From Halomonas sp. M4R1S46 (lineage in GTDB: Bacteria > Pseudomonadota > Gammaproteobacteria > Pseudomonadales > Halomonadaceae), in NCBI RefSeq assembly GCF_025725685.1, contig NZ_CP107008.1:3348001-3412000 (forward strand): DNA of 64,000 nucleotides. The letters run 5' to 3'. This document shows, one piece after another, positions 1-8,416 of this stretch. Numbering within the stretch: position 1 is the stretch's first letter; the number at the start of each line of letters is the position of its first letter. The notes beneath the pieces are model-generated. The model made no database searches. It was not told where the DNA came from and was given only the letters and a program-made list of their open reading frames with translations. The translations under genes and the position numbers were made by a program.

Positions 1-84
1 AAGCACGGCGATCTGGCCTTCCCCCGGCCCAAGTCCTTTACCGGCGAGTTCAAGCGTTTCTCGAATCTGCAGCCCGTCCGTTGA
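1..84 (+). CDS. C-terminal end of an unidentified protein
   Basis: The first 27 codons of the window are open and end with TGA at 82-84. The residual peptide is basic and contains FPRPKSFTGEFKRFSNL. It is too short to assign to a family. The gene would lie on the same strand and upstream of the NCS1 permease, with about 140 bases between them, so it may belong to the same catabolic group. That link is inference. Confidence 0.45.
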   Translation, partial: KHGDLAFPRPKSFTGEFKRFSNLQPVR

Positions 85-222
85 CCGGCACGTTTTCTAC
101 GTAGTTCTTCCTGAAACCCATAACCACAAGACGCCACAGGCGCACGCCAAGCCGCAAGCGACCTCCAGGGCCAGGCCCCGGAGATAACCACAAGTCAAGC
201 AGACACTTGCGAGGACACGACG

Positions 223-1599
223 ATGAGCAACTCCACTCCCCACAACCCGGCCACCCAGGCCGGCACGGCTCCCCCGGAGGCCATCTCGGGCCACAAGGCT
301 CCCGGCCAGGAGTCCCTGGCGCCCCAGCAGACCCGTATCATGGGGCGGGCCTCCTACTTCCTGGCCTGGTTCGGCGGCTGCGTCTCCATTGGCACCTTCG
401 CCATGGGCTCCAGCGTGGTCGGCACCCTGAACCTGGTCCAGGCCACCCTGGCCATCGCCATCGGCTGCTTCGTGATCGGTATCGCCCTGGCCCTGAACGG
501 CGCCGCCGGCTACAAGTATGGCATCCCCTTCATGGTCCAGGCGCGCAGCGCCTTCGGCTTCTCCGGCACCCGACTGCCGGGGCTGGTGCGCGCCGTACCC
601 GCCATCGTCTGGTATGGCTTCCAGAGCTGGATCGGTGCCGGCGCCCTGAACATGGTCTCGGCGACCCTGTTCGGCTTCGATAACCTGATCTTCTACTTCA
701 TCACCTTCCAGTTCCTGCAGATCGGCCTGTCGGTGATGGGCTTCCAGGGCATCAAATGGCTCGAGAACATCGGCAGTGCCTTCATCCTCGCCTCGCTGGT
801 CTACATGTTCTACGCCACAGTGCAGCGTTACGGTGACGAACTCTCCGCCAGCGTGCTGACCATGGAAGGCTCCTGGGGCCTGCCGTTCTGGGGTGCCACC
901 ATGCTGTTCCTGGGCATCTACAGCACCATGATGCTCAACGTCAGCGATTATGCCCGCGAGCACAAGAAGGGCACCGGCCCGGGGCTGCTGACCACCATCT
1001 ACGCCATGTCGATCCTGCCCTGCACCCTGTTCATGGGCCTGATCGGTTTCATGGTCTCCGAGGCCACCGGCACCGCCGACCCCATCCAGGTGTTTGCCAA
1101 TGCCGTGGACAACACCCCGCTGCTGATGACCACCCTGCTGTTCATCGCCTTCGCCCAGGTCACCACCAACGTGCTCAACAACGTGGTGCCGCCGACCTAT
1201 GTGCTGATGGACGTGTTCAAGATGAAGTTCCAGGTGGCCACCGTGATCGTCGGCCTGCTGGCCTTCGCCACCTTCCCCTGGAAACTGGTGCAGCCGGACT
1301 CCGCTGCCGGCCTGCAACTGTTCGTGCAGACCTACTCCGCCTTCCTGGGCCCGATCTTCGCCATCCTGGTGGTCGACTACTACCTGATCCGCCGCCGCAC
1401 CCTGGATCTCGGCAAGCTCTATGACGAGAACGGTCCCTATCGCGGGGTGAACCACGCGGCCCTGATCGCCACCGCCGTGGGCGCCGTGGTCGCCCTGAGC
1501 TTCTCGTCCGTGTCCTGGTACGCCAGCCTGATTCCGGCCGGCCTCACCTACTACCTGCTGATGAAGCACTGGGCCCCCTGCCAGCGCTTCTGCCAATGA
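223..1599 (+). CDS. NCS1 family nucleobase/hydantoin permease
   Basis: A 458-residue integral membrane protein with about twelve hydrophobic segments. It belongs by overall pattern to the nucleobase:cation symporter-1 family (CodB, Mhp1 and allantoin permeases). After a polar N-terminus of about 40 residues come FLAWFGGCVSIGTFAMGSSV, the substrate-site region KYGIPFMVQARSAFG and, near the end, PIFAILVVDYYLIRRR, a motif typical of NCS1 proteins. The ATG is preceded by GAGGA at a suitable distance. A hydantoin-racemase-like gene follows, then a second NCS1 permease, so the cargo is probably a purine, pyrimidine or hydantoin/allantoin compound. The sequence does not settle the substrate. Confidence 0.88.
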   Translation: MSNSTPHNPATQAGTAPPEAISGHKAPGQESLAPQQTRIMGRASYFLAWFGGCVSIGTFAMGSSVVGTLNLVQATLAIAIGCFVIGIALALNGAAGYKYGIPFMVQARSAFGFSGTRLPGLVRAVPAIVWYGFQSWIGAGALNMVSATLFGFDNLIFYFITFQFLQIGLSVMGFQGIKWLENIGSAFILASLVYMFYATVQRYGDELSASVLTMEGSWGLPFWGATMLFLGIYSTMMLNVSDYAREHKKGTGPGLLTTIYAMSILPCTLFMGLIGFMVSEATGTADPIQVFANAVDNTPLLMTTLLFIAFAQVTTNVLNNVVPPTYVLMDVFKMKFQVATVIVGLLAFATFPWKLVQPDSAAGLQLFVQTYSAFLGPIFAILVVDYYLIRRRTLDLGKLYDENGPYRGVNHAALIATAVGAVVALSFSSVSWYASLIPAGLTYYLLMKHWAPCQRFCQ

Positions 1600-1709
1600 C
1601 CCCACCGTCCCCGTCCGGCATACGCCGGGCGGGGGCGATCACCTCCCACGACAAGCGATAACGCCCCTTGCACTTCCTGCATGGATCACTCCAAGAAGGA
1701 GACTCCCGC

Positions 1710-2498
1710 ATGCTCGCATTTCCCTCACCCACCTCCCGTGTCGGTCTCATCACCGGTGGCTTCCTGGCCCTCTGCCTGCTGTCGCCCCTCACCCAGGCCG
1801 AGGGAGATAACGCCATGGAGAGCGCCGCCGAGGCCAGAGTCATTACCCTGATCAACCCCAACTCGAACGATGCCGCCACCGAATCGATGGTCGAACTGGC
1901 CCGGCTAGAGACCCAGGGGGTGGCGACCGTGGTCGGTAGAAGCAATCGTGACGCCCCGCCACTGCTGACCACCCCCCAGGACATGATCGATGCCGTGCCA
2001 GGCGTGGTCGAGATTGGCGTCGAGGCGGCCGAAGACGAACGGGTCGCGGCCATCATCGTTTCTGCCTTCAGTGACCCCGGGCTCGAGGAGCTGCGCGCCG
2101 CCGTCGACACCCCGGTCTTCGGCATCGGCGAGGAGGTGTTCCATGAGGCCGCGCGTGGCGACCGGGCGTTCGGCATCGTCACCGTCACCCCGGACGAGGC
2201 GCTCATCGAGTCGTTCCGCCAGAAGGCCGCGTCCCTCGGCTACGAGCACCTCTACCGTGGCGTCAGGGTCACCCCCGGCGATCCCACCGAGCTGGTGCAA
2301 TCGCCCGAGGCTCTCGATGCAGCCCTGGCGGAAGCGGTGCAGGCCTCCATCGACGAGGACGGAGCCCAGGCCGTGATCATGGGCGGTGGTCCGCTGTCGG
2401 CCTCTGCCCTCCGGCTTCAGCCCCGCTTCGAGGTCCCGCTGGTCGTCGCCGTCAATGCCGCGGCCCGTGCGGCCGTCGCGACCCTTCAGGGCGAGTGA
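1710..2498 (+). CDS. Asp/Glu/hydantoin racemase family protein, apparently exported and cysteine-free
   Basis: The fold is that of hydantoin/allantoin racemases: an ITLINPNSN start, a PPLLTTPQD loop, the SDPGL block, a GIGE block and an MGGGPLSA block. The ATG at 1710 has a good AAGGAG and gives 262 residues beginning with a signal-like stretch (hydrophobic core ITGGFLALCLL, possible cleavage after TQA). An ATG at 1815, preceded by GAGGGAG, would give a 227-residue cytoplasmic protein. The two positions where the family carries catalytic cysteines read SAFSDPGL and MGGGPL, and the domain has no cysteine at all. It may be a non-racemase member, for example a binding protein. It sits between two NCS1 permeases, which suggests a role with the same substrate. 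Confidence 0.78.
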   Translation: MLAFPSPTSRVGLITGGFLALCLLSPLTQAEGDNAMESAAEARVITLINPNSNDAATESMVELARLETQGVATVVGRSNRDAPPLLTTPQDMIDAVPGVVEIGVEAAEDERVAAIIVSAFSDPGLEELRAAVDTPVFGIGEEVFHEAARGDRAFGIVTVTPDEALIESFRQKAASLGYEHLYRGVRVTPGDPTELVQSPEALDAALAEAVQASIDEDGAQAVIMGGGPLSASALRLQPRFEVPLVVAVNAAARAAVATLQGE

Positions 2499-2556
2499 CC
2501 GGCGCCCTGCCGGCGCGCTCCCCCTACAATGAGGGTGATGGCATCACCCACTCCGT

Positions 2557-2583
2557 GGCCTTCCCCACCGGGAGGGCCTTTCC
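2557..2583 (+). terminator. Hairpin after the racemase-like gene
   Basis: A nine-base arm starting GGCCTT (2557-2565) pairs with 2570-2578 around a CACC loop, with one G-T pair, and is followed by three T. It could be a weak terminator or attenuator between the racemase-like gene and the second permease. Confidence 0.4.
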
Positions 2584-2610
2584 CGACAATAAGAAGGCAA
2601 GGCCACTCTC

Positions 2611-4080
2611 ATGACGGACATGACGGACCAAGAGCTGGAAATCCGGCACATCGACCGCAGCCTCTACAACGACGACCTGGCACCGATCAAGAAAGCCAAC
2701 CGCTCCTGGGGCTGGTTCGAGATCTTCAACGTCTGGTCGAACGATATCCAGAGCCTGTTCGGCTACACCCTGGCGGCCTCGCTGTTCATCTCCTACGGCC
2801 TCAACGGCTGGGCGGTGATGGCGGCGATCATCCTCGCCGGCTTCGTGGTAATGGTGCTGGTCAACCTGACCGGCAAGCCGAGCGTCAAGTACGGCGTGCC
2901 CTTCCCGGTGATGATCCGATCCAGCATGGGGGTGCGCGGGGCCAACTTCCCGGCCATGCTGCGTGCCATCATCGGCATCTTCTGGTACGGGGTACAGACC
3001 TATTTCGCCTCCACGGCGGTGGCGCTGCTGATCACCGCGCTCATCGGCGATCCCGGTGGATCCTGGCTGGGCATGTCCGCCGTGGGCTGGGTGTCCTTCG
3101 TGATCGTCTGGTTCTTCCAGATGGCGCTGTTCTGGCAAGGCATCGACAAGATCAAGCACTTCCTCAACTGGGCCGGCCCCATGGTCTATGTGGTGATGGT
3201 GGCGCTGATGATCATCGTCTGGTTCCAGGCCGGCAGCGAGCTGTTGCCTGCGGTGAGCACCATCTTCAGCGGCAGCAGCGAGTATGAAGGCAACGCCGTG
3301 ACCGCCTTCCTGGCGATCACCGGCACCATGATCGCCTACTTCGCCGCCGTGGTGATCAACTTCGGTGACTTCTCGCGCTTCGTGAAGAGCGAGAAGCAGA
3401 TGAAGCTCGGCAACCTGCTGGGGCTGCCGCTCAACGTGGCCTTCTTCTCCTTCATCGCGCTGATCATCACCGCCGGCACCCTGGCGCTGTTCGGCGAGAC
3501 CCTGACCAATCCCTCGGACATCATCGAGCGGGTCGATTCCCTGCCGCTGACGATCATCGCCGCGATCACCTTCTTCGCCGCCACCGTGGGCATCAACCTG
3601 GTCGCCAACTTCATCCCGCCGGCCTATGACCTGGCCAACCTCTTCCCGCGCAGGATCAGCTTCCGTATCGGCGGGCTGATCACCGCGGTGGTGGCCTTCT
3701 TCGTCGGGGCGCTGTGGGTCTCGGTGATCAGCCAGATCGGCATCGCCGGCTTCGTCAATGCCCTGGGAGCCATCGTGGCCCCCTTCTACGGCATCATCGT
3801 GGTGGACTACTACCTGGTGAAGCGCCAGCGCCTGAACATCCAGGACATGTTCTCCGCCGACCCCGACGGGGCCTACTACTACGTCAAGGGCTGGAACAAG
3901 CGGGCCATCGGCGCCTTCGCCCTGGCCGCCCTGTTCTCGATCTCCTCGGTGTGGGTCCCGGCGCTCGAGGCGCTCGGCGGCTATGCCTGGCTGATCGGCG
4001 CCGCCCTGGGCGGGCTCTTCTACTATCTGCTGATGCGTGGCCACGGCGCCGCGACGCAGGGCGCTCGCTTAGCGGAATGA
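2611..4080 (+). CDS. NCS1 family permease, second copy
   Basis: A 489-residue membrane protein with about twelve hydrophobic segments, from the same NCS1 family as the gene at 223 but clearly diverged. Recognisable blocks are WSNDIQSLFGYTLAASLFI, VKYGVPFPVMIRSSMGVRGA, FWYGVQTYFASTAVALL and PFYGIIVVDYYLVKRQRL. The KYGxPFP and VVDYYL motifs are typical of purine-cytosine, allantoin and hydantoin carriers. The chosen ATG is preceded by AAGAAGG. A long inverted repeat and an RpiR regulator follow, so this gene may end a small catabolic operon controlled by that regulator. Two NCS1 genes so close together suggest related but distinct substrates. Confidence 0.88.
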   Translation: MTDMTDQELEIRHIDRSLYNDDLAPIKKANRSWGWFEIFNVWSNDIQSLFGYTLAASLFISYGLNGWAVMAAIILAGFVVMVLVNLTGKPSVKYGVPFPVMIRSSMGVRGANFPAMLRAIIGIFWYGVQTYFASTAVALLITALIGDPGGSWLGMSAVGWVSFVIVWFFQMALFWQGIDKIKHFLNWAGPMVYVVMVALMIIVWFQAGSELLPAVSTIFSGSSEYEGNAVTAFLAITGTMIAYFAAVVINFGDFSRFVKSEKQMKLGNLLGLPLNVAFFSFIALIITAGTLALFGETLTNPSDIIERVDSLPLTIIAAITFFAATVGINLVANFIPPAYDLANLFPRRISFRIGGLITAVVAFFVGALWVSVISQIGIAGFVNALGAIVAPFYGIIVVDYYLVKRQRLNIQDMFSADPDGAYYYVKGWNKRAIGAFALAALFSISSVWVPALEALGGYAWLIGAALGGLFYYLLMRGHGAATQGARLAE

Positions 4081-4140
4081 GGCCGGCCCGTTCCCGCAAG
4101 GTGGACGACGAACCCGGGCCAATCAGACGGCCACTTTAGT

Positions 4141-4174
4141 CGCCGGCCCTGAAATTGAAATTTCAGGGCCGGCG
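4141..4174 (+). promoter_or_regulatory. Perfect 34-base inverted repeat upstream of rpiR
   Basis: Two 15-base arms (4141-4155 and 4160-4174) are perfectly complementary around TGAA. The outer parts are GC-rich (CGCCGGCCC) and the inner part reads TGAAAT...ATTTCA. The run after it (CTTCTGTG) is not a proper T-tract, so it is a poor terminator. It could be the operator of the RpiR regulator that starts about 95 bases downstream. Confidence 0.5.
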
Positions 4175-4269
4175 CTTCTGTGTTAGGTTGAGGAAACGAT
4201 GGGCGTGATGTCGTCTCCCACTGTAATCGCATGACACGCCACAACGCCTCGCTGCCAAGAGGACCGATG

Positions 4270-5145
4270 ATGAACGGCAAGGCCCCGACCAGCCCGGAAA
4301 GACCCCGATCCCTGGAAGCCAGGATCCAGGCACACCTCTCCGAGTTACCCTCCAGCGAGCGCAAGCTCGCCGAGCTGATCCTCGATTTCCCGGGCGAGCT
4401 ATCGGCCTATAACGCCACCGAACTGGCCAGGCTAGCAGGCGTTTCCAAGGCCGCCGCATCGCGGCTCTTCAAGCGGCTAGGCTTTACCAACTTCGAGGAG
4501 GCTCGCCGCCTGGTCCGCGACATCAAGCAGTGGGGTTCACCGATCTATCTGCATGAACGTCAGCAGGACTCGTCGCCGCTGCCCTCGGAGAGCCAGTCGT
4601 TCCTGAGCGATCATGTCGCGGCCCTGACGCGCACCTTCGAGCAACTGAATGAGGCGGACATCGAGGCCGCCCTGCACCGCATCGTCGAGGCGCGCCGCAT
4701 CTGGCTAATCGGCTTTCGAAACAGCTATTTCATGGCCGCCTATGCACGCTGGCAGTTCATTCAGTTCCGGCAGCAGGTCCACCTGCTGCCCCATCCCGGG
4801 GAAACGTTCGGCGAGCATGTCACGGAGTTCGGAGAAGACGATCTCCTGATCGCGGTGGGCATGCGTCGCCGTGTCCCGGAGCTCGAGCGCGTCATGCACG
4901 CCGCCCATGAGCGAGGGGTGCCCGTGCTCTATCTGACGGACTCGCTGTCCAGCGACAAGAAACCCCTCGCCACCTGGACGCTCAGCTGCGACATCTCGAG
5001 CAGCTTCCTCTTCCATACCTATGTCGGCCCCATGGGGCTCATCCACTACCTCAGCGTCCAGGCGGTGCGACTGGCCGGCAAGTCGGGCCGCGTTCGCCTG
5101 GAGGACATCGAGATCGCCCACGAACAGGTCCGTGACTTCGACTGA
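4270..5145 (+). CDS. MurR/RpiR family transcriptional regulator
   Basis: The N-terminal third (to about residue 80) is the RpiR-type helix-turn-helix (LPSSERKLAELIL, then YNATELARLAGVSKAAASRLFKRLGF). The rest is a SIS fold (IWLIGFRNSYFMAAYARWQF, LLIAVGMRRRVPEL, VPVLYLTDSLSS). SIS domains of this family bind phosphosugars or other small effectors. AGAGGA lies just upstream; ATG codons at 4267 and 4270 are both possible and 4270 has the better spacing. The gene is convergent with the EamA gene. It probably controls the preceding NCS1 and racemase-like genes through the inverted repeat at 4141-4174, which is inferred from position. Confidence 0.88.
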   Translation: MNGKAPTSPERPRSLEARIQAHLSELPSSERKLAELILDFPGELSAYNATELARLAGVSKAAASRLFKRLGFTNFEEARRLVRDIKQWGSPIYLHERQQDSSPLPSESQSFLSDHVAALTRTFEQLNEADIEAALHRIVEARRIWLIGFRNSYFMAAYARWQFIQFRQQVHLLPHPGETFGEHVTEFGEDDLLIAVGMRRRVPELERVMHAAHERGVPVLYLTDSLSSDKKPLATWTLSCDISSSFLFHTYVGPMGLIHYLSVQAVRLAGKSGRVRLEDIEIAHEQVRDFD

Positions 5146-5163
5146 CCGGCGTCCTCGCGGCGA

Positions 5164-6072
5164 CTAGCGCCTTCCATCGCGGACCGCGAGCACGATGCCC
5201 AGGACCACCAGGGGGGCGGCGACCAGTGTCCAGGGGCCCGGCAGTTCACCGAGAAAGACGACCGAGAGGGCCGCACTCAGAAACGGCACCAGGTAATAGA
5301 CGTATCCGGCCTGAGCGGCACCGATCAGCGCCACGGCCCGGTTCCAGCAGACGAACGCCACCAACGACGCCGCGATGCCCGCATACCCGATGAGAAAGAG
5401 GTTCTGGCCACTCCATTCCGGCATGCCCACGACGGCGACTCGCCAGGCGAATAGCGGGAGCAGCAGCAAGGTTCCCATCAGGAAGGAACTCCCGACCAAC
5501 ACCATGAAGGGCAGCCTCCCGAGTAACCGCCGAAACATCACCGTGTAGATCGCGAAACAACTGGCCGCCAGGGTCATCCAAGCCAGCCCACGCCCCATGT
5601 CCACGGTCAGATCGGCGGAGCCTCCATCCCGCGCAGACAACAGGATGCCGCCGGCCGCCAGCAGCATGCCCAGAATCCCTACCCAGGACACCCGCTCTCC
5701 GAGGAGACTCACCGACAGCAAGAGGATGAGGATCGGTGCGGCGGCGTTCACCAGGGACATATGGGTGGCACCGATATGGTTCCCGGCGATGTAGACACTG
5801 GTATTGAAGGCGGTGATGCCGAAGAAGGAGGCCACCACGATCCCTTTCCAGCTCACTGCCAGAGCCCGCCGGGCCGCAAGCAACCGGTTCGCCACGAATG
5901 GCAACAGCAATGCCGAGGCCAGGCTCCAACGCAGGAAGGCGAGAGCGATGGGATCGATGCTGGCCGAAGCGGCCCGAGCGGCGACGAAGTTGCCTGCCCA
6001 GATCGTGGTGGCCAGCAGCGCCAGCAGTCCTCCCTGCCAGATCCGGGCGCGTTGATTCGACTCATCCTGCAT
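5164..6072 (-). CDS. EamA/DMT family drug-metabolite transporter
   Basis: A 302-residue protein with about ten transmembrane helices arranged as two EamA repeats. The first begins GGLLALLATTIWAGNFVAARA and the second begins near GLAWMTLAASCFAIYTVMFRRL. The PIALAFLRWSLAS segment is typical of RhaT/EamA proteins, which often export amino acids or related metabolites. The start has a clear GGGAGG at the right distance. The gene is divergent from the TRAP operon and convergent with rpiR. The substrate cannot be predicted. Confidence 0.87.
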   Translation of the reverse strand: MQDESNQRARIWQGGLLALLATTIWAGNFVAARAASASIDPIALAFLRWSLASALLLPFVANRLLAARRALAVSWKGIVVASFFGITAFNTSVYIAGNHIGATHMSLVNAAAPILILLLSVSLLGERVSWVGILGMLLAAGGILLSARDGGSADLTVDMGRGLAWMTLAASCFAIYTVMFRRLLGRLPFMVLVGSSFLMGTLLLLPLFAWRVAVVGMPEWSGQNLFLIGYAGIAASLVAFVCWNRAVALIGAAQAGYVYYLVPFLSAALSVVFLGELPGPWTLVAAPLVVLGIVLAVRDGRR

Positions 6073-6521
6073 TCTTTCCTCCCTTGGTGACCAGCCCAGT
6101 CAGATCGCCCGCCGCCGACAACAGGAGGATTCCCTGGTGACGGTGTCATCATCCCTCTGATACCGAATCGACGGGACGGCAAGGGTCGCCATCCCTGACA
6201 GTACGATATTTTCAATGATACCAAGCAAAGAAATTATTGTTTCATTAAATATCGTATACCAACCGCCTGTCACTGCAAGGCATATCCGTCAATATCTTCG
6301 TATACAAGCACTCGTTCCTATTCAAACATCTTATATATCATGAAGTTAACAAACCTCCTGCTCGACTCGCCGGCCAACGACACTGCCGGCAAGGGAGCTG
6401 GGTCGACACTGAAACAACAAGACCAAATAAATTGACAACCCGAAATCCATGTTTTAAACCTGAAGCTACAATGACAACCAAAAGGTCCGGCGAACCCTCG
6501 TCGTGTCCGAGGAGGAGAAAG
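6073..6521 (+). promoter_or_regulatory. Divergent regulatory region with two GTATAC sites
   Basis: This 449-base AT-richer gap separates the EamA gene from the TRAP operon and holds no convincing gene. It carries ATCGTATACCAA at 6251-6262 and TTCGTATACAAG at 6297-6308. Both resemble sites next to the GntR and urate genes further right. A TTGACA at 6432-6437 with TTAAAC sixteen bases later is a possible sigma-70 promoter for the TRAP genes. The TTG at 6432 is therefore better read as promoter than as a start codon. Confidence 0.5.
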
Positions 6522-7034
6522 GTGGAAAAGGTCAGCCTCAAGGCGCTGGCAATGAGCCGGTCCCTCAACCGCTGGGTCGAGCGGTTGTGCGTGGTCTTGG
6601 TGATCGTGCTGGTTCTCGATGTATGGCTGGGGATCCTGGCCCGTTACGTCCTGCCCTGGAATCTCACCTTCACGGAGGAACTGGCCCGCTACCTGATGAT
6701 CTGGGTCGCGCTCCTCGCCATCTCGACCGGCATCTGCTATCGGCAGCACGTCGGCGTGCTGATCCTGTTCGACCGTTTCCCGCGCCCGATGCGTAAACTC
6801 CTGGCCCTGAGCTTCGACGTGATCGGCTTCGCCTTCTTCGCCTTCATGTTCATCTATGGCCTGGGCTACGTGGAACGCGGTTTCTCGCAGTTGACGATGA
6901 TCTTCGGCATGCCTCGGGGCTATCCCTACATCATCATTCCGGTGGCTTCGGGCCTGGCCTGCCTGCAATTCGTGATGGTCGCCATCTACGACTTCTTCGC
7001 CCCTGACCCGCACCCCGCGGCGGAACGCGCCTGA
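6522..7034 (+). CDS. TRAP transporter small permease (DctQ type)
   Basis: A 170-residue, four-helix membrane protein, the usual size for DctQ subunits. It contains WLGILARYVLPWNLTFTEEL, the conserved segment preceding ARYLMIWVALLAISTGI. The start is set at GTG 6522 because GGAGGA lies five bases upstream; longer readings lack a ribosome site and overlap a likely promoter. DctQ joins DctM in the inner membrane and helps couple sodium-driven uptake to the binding protein. dctM follows after 9 bases and dctP after that, which is a complete system. Nearby GTATAC sites suggest co-control with the urate genes. Confidence 0.87.
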   Translation: MEKVSLKALAMSRSLNRWVERLCVVLVIVLVLDVWLGILARYVLPWNLTFTEELARYLMIWVALLAISTGICYRQHVGVLILFDRFPRPMRKLLALSFDVIGFAFFAFMFIYGLGYVERGFSQLTMIFGMPRGYPYIIIPVASGLACLQFVMVAIYDFFAPDPHPAAERA

Positions 7035-7043
7035 GGTAACGTC

Positions 7044-8330
7044 ATGATCATCGTAGCCATCGTCTTCTTCGGACTCCTGATACTCGGCATGCCGGTAGGC
7101 ATCGTGCTCGGCGTGGCCGGCCTGATCGGCATCATCGACATGGGCGGCGGCCATTTCCTGGCCATGGTGCCGGACCGCTTCTTCTCCGGGCTCAATCTCT
7201 TCCCGTTTCTCGCCATGCCCTTCTTCATCCTGGCCGGCGAGATCATGAACCGTTCGGGCCTGACCATGAACCTGGTCAACTTCGCCCAGGCCCTGGTGGG
7301 CTGGCTGCGCGGTGGGATGGCCCACTCCAACATGCTGGCCTCGGTACTGTTCGCGGGTCTCACCGGCTCGGCTACGGCGGACGCGGCGGCCTTCGGCAAC
7401 ACCCTGGTCCCGGCGATGAAAAAGGCCGGATACACCGGTCCCTATGCCTGCGCCGTCACCGCGGCGGGTTCGATCATCGGTCCGATCATCCCCCCCTCCA
7501 CCCTGGCCATCATCTATGGCTCGCTGATGGGTGTCTCGATCGCGGGGCTGTTCGCCGCCGGCATCATTCCTGGCCTGTTGCTTTGCCTGGTGTGCATGTG
7601 CCTGATCGCCGCCACCGGGCGTCGCCTGGGGCTGCCCAAGTCCGATCAGCGGCCGAGCCTCACCCTGATCCTCAAGGAGTTCCGCGGCAGCCTGCTGGCC
7701 TTGATCCTGCCGGTCTTCATCCTCGGCGCCATCCTGACGGGGATCACCACGCCCACCGAGGCCGCGGCACTGGCGGTGCTCTATGCCCTGGTGGTGGGTG
7801 GCGTGATCTATCGCAACATCACCTGGAAGGACATGTACGAGATGCTGGCGCGCACGGCGTTGATCACCGGCGTGATCTTCCTGATCATCGCCTCGGCCAC
7901 CATCCTCGGCTGGTGGATGACCTTCAACCAGATCCCCCAGTTGATCGCCGCCGGCTTCCTGTCCGTCTCCGAGAATCCGGCCGTGGTGGTGACCATGATC
8001 GTCGCCCTGCTGCTGATCATCGGGCTGTTCATGGACATCAATGCCGCCCTGATCATCCTCGCCCCGGTGCTCGGCCCGCTGACCCTGACCATCGGCCTGG
8101 ACCCGGTGCATGCCGGCATGATCATCATCCTCGCCCTCACCATCTCGCTGATGACGCCACCGGTCGGCGCCTGCCTGTTCGTCCTGGCCTCGGTCACCGG
8201 CGAGCGCATCGAGGCGATCACCAAGTCCCTGTGGCCCTTCATCGTGGTCGAGGTCGCGGTGCTGATGGCCGTGGCCTATTGGGAGCCGATCGCGCTCACC
8301 ATCCCTCGCCTGCTGGGGCTGGCGAGCTAG
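7044..8330 (+). CDS. TRAP transporter large permease (DctM type)
   Basis: A 428-residue protein of full family length with about twelve membrane helices. It shows the DctM blocks LNLFPFLAMPFFILAGEIMN, GLTGSATADAAAFGNTLVPA and GSIIGPIIPPSTLAIIYGSL, with MDINAALIILAPVLGPL later. DctM forms the sodium-coupled channel for the solute delivered by the DctP protein. It starts 9 bases after dctQ and ends 86 bases before dctP, so the three genes form one operon. Many TRAP substrates are organic acids. In this setting a carboxylated purine product such as allantoate is conceivable, but nothing in the protein proves it. Confidence 0.93.
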   Translation: MIIVAIVFFGLLILGMPVGIVLGVAGLIGIIDMGGGHFLAMVPDRFFSGLNLFPFLAMPFFILAGEIMNRSGLTMNLVNFAQALVGWLRGGMAHSNMLASVLFAGLTGSATADAAAFGNTLVPAMKKAGYTGPYACAVTAAGSIIGPIIPPSTLAIIYGSLMGVSIAGLFAAGIIPGLLLCLVCMCLIAATGRRLGLPKSDQRPSLTLILKEFRGSLLALILPVFILGAILTGITTPTEAAALAVLYALVVGGVIYRNITWKDMYEMLARTALITGVIFLIIASATILGWWMTFNQIPQLIAAGFLSVSENPAVVVTMIVALLLIIGLFMDINAALIILAPVLGPLTLTIGLDPVHAGMIIILALTISLMTPPVGACLFVLASVTGERIEAITKSLWPFIVVEVAVLMAVAYWEPIALTIPRLLGLAS

Positions 8331-8416
8331 GCGTCACCTTCCCGCCCCGGCCCGACCACGGGCGGGGCTCCTCCACCCACCCGCGACAGCAACAACAACA
8401 CCGCAGGAGAGAGACC

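Noticed and set aside
97..1605. Long antisense frames rich in His, Gln and Gly across many genes
   Set aside because: They mirror codon bias of GC-rich genes on the other strand, have no ribosome sites and no family features.
6432..6521. N-terminal extension of DctQ from TTG 6432
   Set aside because: TTG is part of a TTGACA promoter-like box, there is no ribosome site, and GTG 6522 has GGAGGA at the correct distance.
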